Assembly (NCBI GenBank): GCA_030646755.1
Contig: JAUSKU010000011.1
Coordinates: 1 to 41,088 of the forward strand
DNA: 41,088 nucleotides
Direction: 5' to 3'
From: Deltaproteobacteria bacterium
Lineage (GTDB): Bacteria > Desulfobacterota > JAENJC01
The notes under the pieces were generated by a model. That model ran no database searches. It worked only from the letters and a program-made list of their open reading frames with translations, and was not told the DNA's origin. The first letter of the stretch is position 1; each line of letters opens with the position of its first letter. Shown here piece by piece: positions 9,352-18,301 of this stretch. The position numbers and the translations under genes are program-made.

Positions 9352-11790
9352 TCATACCTCTATCCCCCAAATCTCCTTTGCATATTCCCTTATGGTGCGG
9401 TCGCTGGAGAACTTTCCCATGTTTGCCACGTTCAGGATTGACTTCTTCGCCCACTTATCCCTGTCTTTATAGAGTTTCCCGACCTCTTCCTGGCAGCTTA
9501 TATACGATTCGTAGTCTGCGAGGAGCATGTAAGTGTCTTGGTAAAGGAGGGAGTCCACTATAGGCTTAAACAGGTCTTTGTGTTCAGGGGAGAAGTATCC
9601 GCCCCCTATCATGTCCAAAACTGTCTTGAGCTCATGGTTCTTTTCATAATAGTCATAAGGGTTATATCCGGAACCCTTTATCTTGATGTTCTCGTCCGCT
9701 GTGTGCCCGAAGATGAATATGTTCTCCTTTCCAACCTCCTCCATTATCTCTACATTGGCGCCGTCTAAGGTCCCTATGGTCAGAGCACCGTTTAAGGAGA
9801 GCTTCATATTCCCTGTTCCTGATGCCTCGGTCCCTGCTGTTGATATCTGCTCCGAGAGGTCTGCGGCTGGGATGATCTTTTCTGCCAGGGATACGTTGTA
9901 GTTGCTCAGGAATACCACCTTCAGCTTATTTCCTACCTCCTTGTTGTTGTTTACGACATCTGCCACTGAATGGGTGAGCTTTATTATGAGCTTTGCCATC
10001 CAGTATGCGGGGGCCGCTTTACCTGCAAATATGACGGTCCGGGGGGCGATATCAGCACCCTTGCCGCATAATATCCTGTTGTACATGGTTATGATATGCA
10101 GGACATTCAATAGCTGCCTCTTGTATTCATGAAGTCTCTTTATCTGGACGTCGAACATGGAATCCACATCGACCGCGATATTGTTCCTGCTCTGTATGTA
10201 TGCTGCAAGCCTCTTCTTGTTCTCCCTCTTGACCTCCATCCATCTTTTCCTGAAATTCTTGTCCCTGGTCAGAGGCGCTAATTTCTTGAGTTCGTCGAGG
10301 TTTGTGATCCACCCTTCTCCAATCTTTTCCGATATAAAGTTGGATAGATTCGGGTTGGCCTTCTTGAGCCACCTCCTTTGGGTAATGCCGTTGGTCTTGT
10401 TGTTGAACCTTTCGGGATACATCTCGTAAAAGTCTCTGAATAGCTGATCTTTAAGGATTTTGGTGTGAAGGGCGGATACGCCGTTTATGGAGTGGCTTCC
10501 CACTATGGCGAGGTTTGCCATTCTGATCATCTTTTCATGACCTTCCTCGATAAGAGACATGTTCCTTATCTTTTCAAAGTCCCCTGAGAAACGCTTCCAT
10601 ACGTCATCCAGGAACCTCCTGTTTATCTCATAGATTATCTGGAGATGGCGGGGGAGGAGACTCTCAAACATGGAGACAGGCCACTTTTCCAGGGCCTCAG
10701 GCATGACGGTATGGTTTGTATATGCAAATGTCGCGACAGAAATCTCCCATGCCTTTTCCCACGGTACCCCTTCAAGGTCAAGCAGTATCCTCATAAACTC
10801 AGGGATGGCAATGGCAGGATGGGTGTCGTTCAGCTGGACAGCCACCTTCTTCGGCAGGTTGTCAAATGGGGCCCCATCTTTCTCATACCTCCTCATGATG
10901 TCCTGGAAGGTCGCTGAAACGAAGAAATATTGCTGTTTAAGCCTCAGAAGCCTTCCTTCCATGATATGGTCCGCAGGGTAAAGGACCTTTGAGATGCACT
11001 CGCTTTTTTCTTTCTCCTCAACCGCCTGGATATAGTTACCGCTGTTGAAGAAGCTCAGGTCAAAGGCCCTGGTTGCTTTTGCGACCCACAGCCTCATATT
11101 GATCACGTTATCGTTCCTGTATCCTGGGATGGGAGTATCGCAGGCCATTGCCATGACTTCCTCTGTGTCAACCCACTCGTTCCTCCACACCCCGTTGGAG
11201 TCTGTATACTGGTTTACTCTTCCAGAAAACTGGACAGGAAAGAGGTGGTTCGGACGGATTATCTCCCAGGGGCTCCCGTACCTGAGCCAGTTGTCCGGAG
11301 ACTCTATCTGACAGCCGTTCTTTATCCTCTGATAAAATATCCCGTATTCGTACCTTATGCCGTATCCGTACGAAGGAACCCCCAGGGTAGCCATCGAATC
11401 CAGGAAGCAGGCGGCAAGACGTCCCAGTCCGCCGTTACCCAGCCCGGCGTCCCATTCCGCCTCTCTAACGGACTCCATCCTGTGCCCAAGGCTCTCCATC
11501 ACCTTTGTGCATTCATCCTCAACCCCAAGGTTGACCATGGTGTTTCCGAGGGTTCTGCCTATCAGGAACTCCAGGGAAAGATAATAGACCCTCTTGGCGT
11601 CATTCTTGTAATAGGAACGCTGGGTTTTGACCCACTTTTCCATGAGCTTGTCCCTTAATGCATAGGAAAGGCCCAGGTAATGGTCGAAGGTGCCGGCATA
11701 GACAGGGTCCCTCCCGACGTCATGTTCGATATGGCCCATGACCGTTGACTTCAATCTCTCTACTTCCTCTGTCTTCTTGTTATCTTTCAT
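9352..11790 (-). CDS. glgP: Glycogen/starch phosphorylase
   Basis: An 812-residue family GT35 alpha-glucan phosphorylase that releases glucose-1-phosphate from glycogen using phosphate and pyridoxal phosphate. The PLP site E-A-S-G-T-G-N-M-K is present with the Schiff-base lysine at about residue 663, followed by N-G-A-L-T-I-G-T-L-D-G-A-N-V-E-I. N-terminal V-Y-Y-L-S-L-E-F-L-I-G-R and G-N-G-G-L-G-R-L-A-A-C-F motifs are intact. The frame is open to 11862, but the ATG at 11790 is preceded by AGGAGATGAGGG, so the extra 24 codons are probably not translated. Upstream hairpin at about 11912-11952 terminates the preceding operon, so glgP likely has its own promoter; hrpB follows after 19 bases. Confidence 0.96.
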   Translation of the reverse strand: MKDNKKTEEVERLKSTVMGHIEHDVGRDPVYAGTFDHYLGLSYALRDKLMEKWVKTQRSYYKNDAKRVYYLSLEFLIGRTLGNTMVNLGVEDECTKVMESLGHRMESVREAEWDAGLGNGGLGRLAACFLDSMATLGVPSYGYGIRYEYGIFYQRIKNGCQIESPDNWLRYGSPWEIIRPNHLFPVQFSGRVNQYTDSNGVWRNEWVDTEEVMAMACDTPIPGYRNDNVINMRLWVAKATRAFDLSFFNSGNYIQAVEEKEKSECISKVLYPADHIMEGRLLRLKQQYFFVSATFQDIMRRYEKDGAPFDNLPKKVAVQLNDTHPAIAIPEFMRILLDLEGVPWEKAWEISVATFAYTNHTVMPEALEKWPVSMFESLLPRHLQIIYEINRRFLDDVWKRFSGDFEKIRNMSLIEEGHEKMIRMANLAIVGSHSINGVSALHTKILKDQLFRDFYEMYPERFNNKTNGITQRRWLKKANPNLSNFISEKIGEGWITNLDELKKLAPLTRDKNFRKRWMEVKRENKKRLAAYIQSRNNIAVDVDSMFDVQIKRLHEYKRQLLNVLHIITMYNRILCGKGADIAPRTVIFAGKAAPAYWMAKLIIKLTHSVADVVNNNKEVGNKLKVVFLSNYNVSLAEKIIPAADLSEQISTAGTEASGTGNMKLSLNGALTIGTLDGANVEIMEEVGKENIFIFGHTADENIKIKGSGYNPYDYYEKNHELKTVLDMIGGGYFSPEHKDLFKPIVDSLLYQDTYMLLADYESYISCQEEVGKLYKDRDKWAKKSILNVANMGKFSSDRTIREYAKEIWGIEV

Positions 11791-11909
11791 TCCCTCATCT
11801 CCTGCTTTATTTTCGATTGTCTCGCAAAAAGCCAAATTTCTAGCAAAGCCCGCTAATCCCAATTTGCGATCAAAACTATATTTTCTCCCCCAGAACGCAA
11901 CGATAAGAT

Positions 11910-11955
11910 AAAAAGGCCAGCAGAGCCATTAAGTTGCTCTCTGCCGGCCTTATCT
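11910..11955 (-). terminator. Intrinsic terminator of the purC-amin-pal-lipoprotein operon
   Basis: On the minus strand a long stem (AAGGCCGGCAGAG... pairing with ...CTCTGCTGGCCTT, loop around AACTTAATGG) is followed by TTTTTATC. It lies about 25-65 bases past the stop of the small lipoprotein gene at 11977. The stem sequence is strikingly similar to the hairpin upstream of purC at 14672-14713, including the GGCC/GGCC arms. Confidence 0.85.
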
Positions 11956-11976
11956 CCTCCCGTCCGTTATTAAGAA

Positions 11977-12324
11977 CTACTCCCCCTTGACCTCGTACCT
12001 ATAAGACTGGACTGTACCGTCTTTGATGACTACTTCAAGGCGCTTCAATGTAACTGCCTTGCCCGCCTCATTTATTACGAGGCCGCCCATGTATGTTGGT
12101 GTCTCCACCTTCCTTGATTCGTAAACAAGCTCCTCAGAGCCATCCTTCGTCGAGGAACTTGAAGGTTCGCCAAATGCCTTAATGATCTCGTCCCTGGTTG
12201 TGATGCCCGCCTTAATAACCTTTGCAGGCTCTCCTTCCACATCTTTCCCTGATTTCTCAACGGTGGTGGCGCATCCGGTGACAAGAAGGAGAAGTATCCC
12301 CAGGCTAACAGCTATTCTCTTCAC
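11977..12324 (-). CDS. Small BamE/SmpA-like outer-membrane lipoprotein
   Basis: A 115-residue lipoprotein: signal peptide [18 protein letters not shown] with lipobox V-T-G-C (Cys about 18). The mature part contains [17 protein letters not shown], the helix pattern of the BamE/SmpA fold ('G-x-T-x-x-E-V-x-x-x-L-G-x-P'), then a beta-rich tail. Start is a GTG overlapping the pal stop as GTGA (12321-12324), so it is translationally coupled to pal. It probably sits at the outer membrane next to Pal; whether it is a true BamE or only shares the fold is open. Confidence 0.75.
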   Translation of the reverse strand: MKRIAVSLGILLLLVTGCATTVEKSGKDVEGEPAKVIKAGITTRDEIIKAFGEPSSSSTKDGSEELVYESRKVETPTYMGGLVINEAGKAVTLKRLEVVIKDGTVQSYRYEVKGE

Positions 12325-12947
12325 CTTTGCTCCTGTATAACGAAATGGCCTCTCCTGTTCTTAAACCAGCAGTCCTCGCTGGATTCCGTACAGAGCGGCT
12401 TCTCCTCACCGTAACTTATGGTGCCGATCCTTGATGCATCTATCCCGAGGGTTGCAAGATAGTTCTTGGCGCTGTCAGCCCTTCTTTCCCCCAGGGCCAG
12501 GTTGTAATCATTGGCCCCCCTTTCGTCACAGTGCCCCTCTATCTCGATCTTGACGGACTTGTTCTTGGAAAGCCAGTCCGCCAGGTTGCTGAGGATCTCC
12601 CTGTCCTTATCCTTTATCTCATACTTGTCAAGATCGAAGTGGATGTCCTCTAACCTGAACTCCTCCTTGACCTTGGCCTCTGCTTTTGCAGCCGCCTCCC
12701 CGGCCCTGGCCTCTGCTTCCGCATTGGCTCTGGCTTCTGATTCAGCCTTAGCCTTTGCCCCTGCTTCCGCCTTGGCTCTGGCCTCTGCCCTGGCCTTAGC
12801 CTCCGTCTCTTCCTTTGCCTTGGTATCGGACGATACCTCCGCTGCCGGCGCCTTTGCCTCTTCCTTCACAATAGTAGGTTTCTTCGGGCATCCCGCAAGT
12901 AATGCAGCGGCCATGATAAGTACTGTGATACTGGTGAATCTTTTCAT
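12321..12947 (-). CDS. pal: Peptidoglycan-associated lipoprotein Pal (OmpA-like C-terminal domain)
   Basis: A 208-residue lipoprotein with signal peptide and lipobox L-L-A-G-C (Cys about 19). Residues about 35-95 form an Ala/Lys/Glu/Arg-rich run of short repeats (A-K-A-E-A type), predicted to be a long single helix spanning the periplasm. The C-terminal about 110 residues are an OmpA/Pal domain: [18 protein letters not shown]-x-x-L-G-E-R-R-A. These residues bind diaminopimelate peptidoglycan and tether the outer membrane. The tol genes are not in this window. Follows the AMIN gene by 12 bases. Confidence 0.92.
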   Translation of the reverse strand: MKRFTSITVLIMAAALLAGCPKKPTIVKEEAKAPAAEVSSDTKAKEETEAKARAEARAKAEAGAKAKAESEARANAEAEARAGEAAAKAEAKVKEEFRLEDIHFDLDKYEIKDKDREILSNLADWLSKNKSVKIEIEGHCDERGANDYNLALGERRADSAKNYLATLGIDASRIGTISYGEEKPLCTESSEDCWFKNRRGHFVIQEQR

Positions 12948-12959
12948 AAGTTCTCTCCT

Positions 12960-13709
12960 TTATTTAGTTTCTATCTTAATCTCTGGCTTTCTTCCAAAGG
13001 ATATTATCACTCTGTCCTTTTCCTGAGTTACATCGTAAGGCGGAACTTCACCTTTCCAGTCAAAAACCACTCTTACCTTATTATCATGCAATCCCAACCT
13101 CACTTTCTTGATATTGGGACTATCTACTGCGATCTCTTGTTTGATAGCAATCTTCATTGCATTTAGTATGTCTACAACAACCCTGTCAGGGTCCTCAAGG
13201 CTAAAGACATTGTAATTTAATGGTTCTCCATCGGTTATGATTTCAGCCCTGATATTATCCGTTCCCGTATTTTTAATTTCCAGGCCTATTATTCTTAATG
13301 TATCCTTGGGAGCCTCTGTCTTTTCCATTATTTGTTCTAATGGCACTAATATCTTATTTTCAACGGGTGGCACATCCGCCTTTACGACAGGCGTCTCTGC
13401 AATTATAGCTTCTTTCTTTGCAGCGGGCATCGGGGGTGTTGCCATTTCTATATTGGATTCCTGTTTCTGTTCGGGTAGTATTACCTGACTTGCTTCTTTA
13501 TTTTCAGGTATAGATGGAGCAGCTGGTTTTACAATAGATTCCTGTTTTTGCTCGGTACTTGCTTCATATTTGGCATCAGGCTTGACTTCAGCAGGAATGG
13601 CCGCCGCAGTTACTCTCGACTCTTCCTTCGCGATAGGGGGAGGCGTCTTGGGGACATGGTACATTACCCCATATTCGATAAGTAAAAAAATAATAATCAA
13701 ATATACCAT
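12960..13709 (-). CDS. AMIN-domain envelope protein
   Basis: A 249-residue protein with an N-terminal hydrophobic helix (about residues 2-16, likely an uncleaved anchor), a long Pro/Ala/Lys/Glu-rich low-complexity linker containing two similar E-Q-K-Q-E-S segments (about 20-130), and a C-terminal AMIN domain (about 140-240; D-R-V-V-V-D-I-L-N near 180, K-V-R-V-V-F-D-W near 215). AMIN domains bind peptidoglycan in AmiC amidases and PilQ secretins. With pal and the BamE-like lipoprotein directly downstream it probably helps connect inner membrane, wall and outer membrane. No amidase or secretin domain is attached. ATG at 13709 follows AAAGGGA. Confidence 0.82.
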   Translation of the reverse strand: MVYLIIIFLLIEYGVMYHVPKTPPPIAKEESRVTAAAIPAEVKPDAKYEASTEQKQESIVKPAAPSIPENKEASQVILPEQKQESNIEMATPPMPAAKKEAIIAETPVVKADVPPVENKILVPLEQIMEKTEAPKDTLRIIGLEIKNTGTDNIRAEIITDGEPLNYNVFSLEDPDRVVVDILNAMKIAIKQEIAVDSPNIKKVRLGLHDNKVRVVFDWKGEVPPYDVTQEKDRVIISFGRKPEIKIETK

Positions 13710-13750
13710 AGTTCCCTTTAGCGTATTAGGTATTCAATAATAACATGGCC

Positions 13751-14641
13751 TTATTGATTTACAAAGAGGTTATAAGCCTTCATATATATATCCGAGGTTT
13801 TTCTCACTACCTCCTCAGGAAGTTCAGGGACCTTAGGCAGGGTCTCCCAGTTTATGGATAACAGGTAGTCCCTCACAAACTGTTTGTCATATGACTCCTG
13901 TCCCCTTCCGGGAGCATAGCCTTCCAAAGGCCAGAAGCGGGAAGAATCAGGGGTAAGGGCCTCGTCTATCAGTATGAGCCTTCCTCCTTCGTCCATCCCG
14001 AACTCGAATTTTGTATCCGCTATGATTATACCTTTCGTCAGGGCCACTTCAACAGCCCTCTTGTATATGTTGATGCTTATATCCTTTACCTTTAAGGCCA
14101 GTTCCGGGCCTATGACCTCCTGCATCTTTTCAAATGTTATGTTCTCGTCATGTTCACCTATCTCTGCCTTAGTCGAGGGGGTAAATATGGGCTGCTCAAT
14201 CCTTGAGGACTCCAAAAGCCCTTCAGGGAGCCTTATCCCTGAAACCATTCCTGTCTTCTGATATTCCTTCAATCCTGAACCGGAGAGATAACCTCTTACT
14301 ATGCATTCAACCGGTAAGGGCCTTGCCTTCTTTACCAGCATGCTCCTTCCTTCCAATGTCTCACGATAAGGCTTACAGACCTCTGGGAACTCGTTAAAAT
14401 CGGTCGTAATCAGGTGGTTCGAGATGATGTCGGAGGTCTTATCAAACCAGAACCTGGAAACCTGGTTCAGGACAAACCCTTTGTTGGGTATGCCATTGGG
14501 AAGGATCACGTCAAAGGCTGATATTCTGTCGGATGATACTATAAGGAGGTTTTTACCCAGGTCATAGACATCTCTTACCTTCCCTCTCTTCACAGGTCCC
14601 AGTTCCTTAAAATTCGTTTCGATTATAACTTTTTTGTTCAA
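13751..14641 (-). CDS. purC: Phosphoribosylaminoimidazole-succinocarboxamide synthase (SAICAR synthetase)
   Basis: A 296-residue enzyme that joins CAIR and aspartate with ATP in de novo purine synthesis. Hallmarks: G-K-V-R-D-V-Y-D-L near residue 20, S-D-R-I-S-A-F-D near 37, P-V-E-C-I-V-R-G-Y near 108, and [12 protein letters not shown] near 230. The start is a TTG at 14641 (reading M-N-K-K-V-I) with GGGGTGA upstream. Only 41 bases separate it from the AMIN gene. It is preceded by a structured leader with an intrinsic terminator (14672-14713), so expression may be attenuated. No other purine gene is nearby. Confidence 0.96.
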   Translation of the reverse strand: MNKKVIIETNFKELGPVKRGKVRDVYDLGKNLLIVSSDRISAFDVILPNGIPNKGFVLNQVSRFWFDKTSDIISNHLITTDFNEFPEVCKPYRETLEGRSMLVKKARPLPVECIVRGYLSGSGLKEYQKTGMVSGIRLPEGLLESSRIEQPIFTPSTKAEIGEHDENITFEKMQEVIGPELALKVKDISINIYKRAVEVALTKGIIIADTKFEFGMDEGGRLILIDEALTPDSSRFWPLEGYAPGRGQESYDKQFVRDYLLSINWETLPKVPELPEEVVRKTSDIYMKAYNLFVNQ

Positions 14642-14665
14642 TCTGTCACCCCATTCTTTGTAAAA

Positions 14666-14716
14666 TTAAAAAAGGCCAGCATAGACCATTATTGGTGGTC
14701 AAATACCAGCCTTCTC
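14666..14716 (-). terminator. Intrinsic terminator in the purC leader (candidate attenuator)
   Basis: On the minus strand, arms AAGGCTGGTA (14713-14704) and TGCTGGCCTT (14681-14672) pair over ten positions including G-T wobbles, with an inner stem TTGACCA/TGGTCTA, followed by TTTTTTAATTT (14673 downward). It lies 25 bases upstream of the purC start and no gene is found between it and the plausible minus-strand promoter at 14782-14811. It therefore either ends a short RNA or acts as an attenuator for purC. Confidence 0.8.
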
Positions 14717-14775
14717 TACCTTGGGTCAATGCTACCCTCGGTCGCGTCCGTCCGCCATTTGGTTATGAAAATCTA
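14666..14775 (-). ncRNA. Candidate structured leader RNA / small RNA upstream of purC
   Basis: A transcript starting near 14775 (from the promoter at 14782-14811) would contain a GC-rich segment GGCGGACGGACGCGACC, a small hairpin GGGTAGCATTGACCC and the terminator hairpin. The composition contrasts with the AT-rich sequence upstream. I compared it by eye with the ZTP (pfl) class, which often precedes purine genes, and did not see its signature; the class is unknown. It could also be a stand-alone small RNA. Confidence 0.4.
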
Positions 14776-14781
14776 TATTGA

Positions 14782-14811
14782 AGAATACTATAGAGGCTAT
14801 TAAGGTGTCAA
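14782..14811 (-). promoter_or_regulatory. Candidate sigma-70 promoter for the purC leader
   Basis: On the minus strand TTGACA (14811-14806) is followed after 18 bases by TATTCT (14787-14782). A perfect -35 with a 4/6 -10 places the start of transcription near 14775. Confidence 0.5.
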
Positions 14812-14865
14812 GGAATTTTTAACTGCCCAAATCTACCTGAAAAGTCTGTTTTATCACTATTTTAA

Positions 14866-14894
14866 GTGACATCAGACCGTCTCTCTGCTATAAT
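14866..14894 (+). promoter_or_regulatory. Strong promoter positioned for a leaderless transcript of the PAP2 gene
   Basis: GTGACA (14866-14871), a 17-base spacer and a perfect TATAAT (14889-14894). The expected transcription start, about seven bases on, is 14901-14902, one or two bases before the ATG at 14903. No Shine-Dalgarno is present before that ATG, consistent with leaderless translation. Confidence 0.65.
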
Positions 14895-14902
14895 CTCCGG
14901 CT

Positions 14903-15451
14903 ATGCTCGATGTGGAATGGCTGGACATAAAGCTCTTTTACCTTATAAATAACGGTACGCAGAATAGAGCCTTTGATATCTTGATGCCATGGGTTACCAA
15001 CCGGAATAACTGGTGGCCTCTTATCGGCGCCATTGTTGTCTATCTTCTGGTCTTCGGGAAGAGAAAGGGCAGGGTGGCGATTTTGGTTGTGGGGGTTGCA
15101 GTAGGGCTTAGCGACTTCACCGCGAGTTCGGTTATAAAACCTATGTTAGACCGTATAAGGCCCTGTCACATTCTGGAGGGGGTTAACCTTCTGGTAAACT
15201 GCACTAAATCTTACTCCTTTCCATCCTCCCATGCAGCCAATATCTTCGCCCTGGCAGTTGCAGGGAGCTACTACTACAGAAGTGCTATAGCTCCGCTTTT
15301 TATTCTTGCCATTGTAATTGGATATTCGAGGGTCTATGTCGGAGTACATTATCCATTTGATGTTTTGGGAGGGTATGTTTGGGGCGGGCTGATTGCTGTT
15401 GTGGTTGTCTGGATGGAGAGAAAGATAATAAACGTAAGACGTGAGACGTGA
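14903..15451 (+). CDS. PAP2-family membrane phosphatase (lipid phosphatase)
   Basis: A 182-residue membrane protein with all three PAP2 motifs: K-P-M-L-D-R-I-R-P (K-X6-R-P) near residue 80, P-S-S-H near 107, and S-R-V-Y-V-G-V-H-Y-P-F-D (SR-X5-H-X3-D) near 145. These form the active site of acid phosphatases acting on undecaprenyl diphosphate, phosphatidylglycerol phosphate or lipid A phosphates. Five or six hydrophobic segments. Its place directly ahead of lpxB (4-base gap) points to lipid A dephosphorylation (LpxE-like) or recycling of undecaprenyl diphosphate; the two cannot be separated from sequence alone. The promoter suggests a leaderless mRNA. Confidence 0.88.
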   Translation: MLDVEWLDIKLFYLINNGTQNRAFDILMPWVTNRNNWWPLIGAIVVYLLVFGKRKGRVAILVVGVAVGLSDFTASSVIKPMLDRIRPCHILEGVNLLVNCTKSYSFPSSHAANIFALAVAGSYYYRSAIAPLFILAIVIGYSRVYVGVHYPFDVLGGYVWGGLIAVVVVWMERKIINVRRET

Positions 15452-15455
15452 GAAT

Positions 15456-16592
15456 ATGGCTGATTCTAAGAACATACTGATAGTCGCTGGAGAGGCCTCC
15501 GGCGACCTGCACGGCGCAAACCTCGTCCGCGAGCTGCTGAATCTTGATCCGAATATCAAGTTCTTTGGCATGGGCGGCGATATGATGAAGGAAGCCGGTG
15601 TTCATATCTCCCACCATGTCCGGGACATGGCCATTATGGGGATATTTGAGGTGATAAGCAAGCTGCCTCTTATCAAAAAGGCCATGAGAGACATGGAAGA
15701 CATTATGTCTATCATTAAGCCCGATACCATAATCCTTATAGACTATCCGGGGTTTAACCTGAGACTTGCAAAAAAGGCATCGGCGCGCGGGATTAAGGTA
15801 ATATACTACATCTCACCCCAGGTCTGGGCCTGGCATAAGAGCAGGGTCAAGACCATTGCAAAGGTTGTTGACAGGATGATGGTGGTCTTCCCGTTTGAGG
15901 TGCCTATTTACGAAAAGGCCGGCGTTGATGTCGATTTTGTGGGGCATCCCCTGATGGATGTGGTCCCATATCAGCGTGACCCTCTTGAAGTAAGGGAAGG
16001 CATGGGGTTCAATAGCTCCGACAGGGTGATCGGCCTGCTCCCCGGCAGCAGGAAAAGGGAGGTGGACGCCCTTCTCCCTGAGATGATCCAGGCTGCAAGG
16101 CTTATATCGAAGAAGACGGAAGGCGTTAGATTTGTCATCCCTGTGGCGAATACCCTTGATATTTCCTACATCAAGGGCTTTACCGCAGGTTCCGGTCTGG
16201 ACATCCAGGTATTATGCGGCAGGGCATACGATGTGATGTCGGCGTCCGACCTCATACTTATTGCTTCAGGTACAGCCACTCTGGAAGCTGCCATAATAGG
16301 GACGCCCATGATAATGGCTTATAAGCTGGCTCCCCTTACCTATTTTATCGGGAAGAGGCTGGTTGATCTGGAGTTCGGGTCGCTTCCAAATATCATTGCA
16401 GGGAAGGAGATCATCCCTGAGCTTGTTCAGAGCAATGCAACAGGTGAAAGGATGGCTGAGGAGGCATTGAAAATGCTTGGCGACAAGGAGTATTTGGCAA
16501 CCATGAAAAGTGAATTGGGAAAAGTCAGGGAGACCTTAGGTGGTCCGGGAGCTTCCAGGAGGGCTGCTGAGATTGTATATAGAGCTGTTTAA
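15456..16592 (+). CDS. lpxB: Lipid-A-disaccharide synthase
   Basis: A 378-residue family GT19 glycosyltransferase that joins UDP-2,3-diacylglucosamine and lipid X at the inner membrane. N-terminal I-L-I-V-A-G-E-A-S-G-D-L-H-G-A, then Y-Y-I-S-P-Q-V-W-A-W, L-L-P-G-S-R-K-R-E-V near 193 and S-G-T-A-T-L-E near 275 are typical. An in-frame GTG at 15441 overlaps the previous stop, but the ATG at 15456 matches the usual family N-terminus. Part of a PAP2-lpxB-msbA-acyltransferase operon. Confidence 0.95.
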   Translation: MADSKNILIVAGEASGDLHGANLVRELLNLDPNIKFFGMGGDMMKEAGVHISHHVRDMAIMGIFEVISKLPLIKKAMRDMEDIMSIIKPDTIILIDYPGFNLRLAKKASARGIKVIYYISPQVWAWHKSRVKTIAKVVDRMMVVFPFEVPIYEKAGVDVDFVGHPLMDVVPYQRDPLEVREGMGFNSSDRVIGLLPGSRKREVDALLPEMIQAARLISKKTEGVRFVIPVANTLDISYIKGFTAGSGLDIQVLCGRAYDVMSASDLILIASGTATLEAAIIGTPMIMAYKLAPLTYFIGKRLVDLEFGSLPNIIAGKEIIPELVQSNATGERMAEEALKMLGDKEYLATMKSELGKVRETLGGPGASRRAAEIVYRAV

Positions 16593-18300
16593 AAGAATAA
16601 CCATCTATTTCAAGCCGTACAAGGTGCGGATTGCCATTGCCGTCTTTGGAATGATGATGGTGGGGCTTTCTGATGCGGCCCTCGCATATCTTGTCAAGCC
16701 TGTCCTTGACGACGTGTTCATGAAAACGGACATGAGGATGCTTACCCTGGTCCCTCTGGCTATCGTCGGCCTTTATCTCTTTAAGGGGATATTCAGGTAT
16801 TACCAGGCCTATCTCATGAAATATGTGGGGCAGGGAGTGATAAAGGATATAAGAAACAGGATGTATGAGCACTACCAGAGACTCTCTCTGGACTATTTTG
16901 CGGCTAACCAGACCGGCGCCATGATGTCCAGGATAACCAATGATATAACCTCCATGCAGCAGGCCCTTCCTGTGACTGTGGACCTTATACGGCAGCCGTT
17001 TACACTTATCGGGCTTATAGCTGTTGCTTTTTACCAGGAGTGGAGGCTTGCCATGTTTGCCGTTATTGTCATGCCACTGATGGTCATTCCATTTGCAATA
17101 TTTGCTAAGAAGCTCAGGAAATACAGCAAGAAGGGGCAGGAGAAGATGGGAAAGTTAAGTTCCATACTCCAGGAGGCAATATCCGGTATAAGGGTCACGA
17201 GGGCCTTTGGTATGGAAGAGTATGAGATAAAAAAATTCAAAGAGGAAAATCAGAACTTTTTCAAATTGAGGATGAAGATAGTAAGGATAGACGAGATTTC
17301 AGGCCCTCTCAACGAGTTTATCGGCTCCATAGGGATAGCATTTATTATATGGTACGGAGGTTATCAGGTAATGAAGGGACAAAGCACCCCCGGCGCCTTT
17401 TTCTCCTTCCTTGCCGCCTGTGTCCTCATGTACAACCCTATAAAGAAGCTCAACGCAGCCAACGCTACTATCCAGGACTCTATGGCAGCGGCTGAGAGGG
17501 TCTTTAATGTCCTTGATACAGAACCTTCGGTCAGGGAAAAGGAAGGCGCCTTGACCATCCATGACGTCAGTGAAGGGGTCGAGCTTAAAGGGGTATCTTT
17601 CAAATACAAGGACGATCTCGTGTTGAAAGATATTGACCTCCGTGTGAAGGTCGGCGAGGTAGTGGCAATAGTCGGCGAGAGCGGGGGAGGCAAGAGCACC
17701 CTGGTCAGTCTTATCCCAAGGTTCTATGATGTTACTGACGGCACTGTGACGATAGACGGAAACGATATCAGAGATGTTACATTCAAGTCATTGAGGAGCT
17801 TAACAGGGGTCGTATCTCAGGATACCTTTCTGTTCAACGATACGGTGAGCAATAACATTGCCTATTTGCCGGAAAGGGAGTCGATCCCGTTTGAGGCTGT
17901 TGTTGATGCCGCAAAGGCTGCCAATGCCCATGACTTTATTATTGCCATGCCTGAAGGTTATGACACCGTGATTGGTGAGAGGGGTGTGAGGCTTTCAGGC
18001 GGCCAGAGACAGAGGCTCTCCATTGCCAGGGCCTTGCTGAAAAACCCTCCAATCCTTATCCTCGACGAGGCCACTTCCGCCCTTGACAATGAGTCGGAAT
18101 ATCTGGTTCAGGAGGCTCTGAACAGGCTTATGAAGGGGAGGACGACCCTTGTAATTGCCCACAGGCTTTCCACAGTCCAGCACGCCGACAGGATAGTTGT
18201 GCTGTCAAAGGGGAAGATTGTTGAAGAGGGAAGGCATGAAGACCTTCTGACGCTGGGCGGTGAATATGCAAGGCTTTATAACAGGCAGTTCAAGGATTAA
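16573..18300 (+). CDS. msbA: MsbA-type lipid A / lipid exporter ABC transporter (fused TM and ATPase)
   Basis: About 575 residues: a six-helix ABC type I exporter membrane domain (about 1-310) and an ATPase domain (about 335-575) with Walker A G-E-S-G-G-G-K-S-T near 368, signature L-S-G-G-Q-R-Q-R near 474 and Walker B I-L-I-L-D-E-A-T-S. Homodimeric MsbA flips lipid A-core across the inner membrane. Its N-terminus overlaps the end of lpxB. I prefer the TTG at 16573 (after AGGAGGG), which gives an N-terminus starting just before K-R-I-T-I-Y-F-K-P-Y; a GTG at 16540 would add 11 residues. Position after lpxB supports a lipid A role over general multidrug export. Confidence 0.92.
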   Translation: MYIELFKRITIYFKPYKVRIAIAVFGMMMVGLSDAALAYLVKPVLDDVFMKTDMRMLTLVPLAIVGLYLFKGIFRYYQAYLMKYVGQGVIKDIRNRMYEHYQRLSLDYFAANQTGAMMSRITNDITSMQQALPVTVDLIRQPFTLIGLIAVAFYQEWRLAMFAVIVMPLMVIPFAIFAKKLRKYSKKGQEKMGKLSSILQEAISGIRVTRAFGMEEYEIKKFKEENQNFFKLRMKIVRIDEISGPLNEFIGSIGIAFIIWYGGYQVMKGQSTPGAFFSFLAACVLMYNPIKKLNAANATIQDSMAAAERVFNVLDTEPSVREKEGALTIHDVSEGVELKGVSFKYKDDLVLKDIDLRVKVGEVVAIVGESGGGKSTLVSLIPRFYDVTDGTVTIDGNDIRDVTFKSLRSLTGVVSQDTFLFNDTVSNNIAYLPERESIPFEAVVDAAKAANAHDFIIAMPEGYDTVIGERGVRLSGGQRQRLSIARALLKNPPILILDEATSALDNESEYLVQEALNRLMKGRTTLVIAHRLSTVQHADRIVVLSKGKIVEEGRHEDLLTLGGEYARLYNRQFKD

Positions 18301-18301
18301 A

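Noticed and set aside
14642..14811. ZTP (pfl) riboswitch upstream of purC
   Set aside because: The conserved CCGCCUGGGC-type element was not found; I left the leader unclassified.
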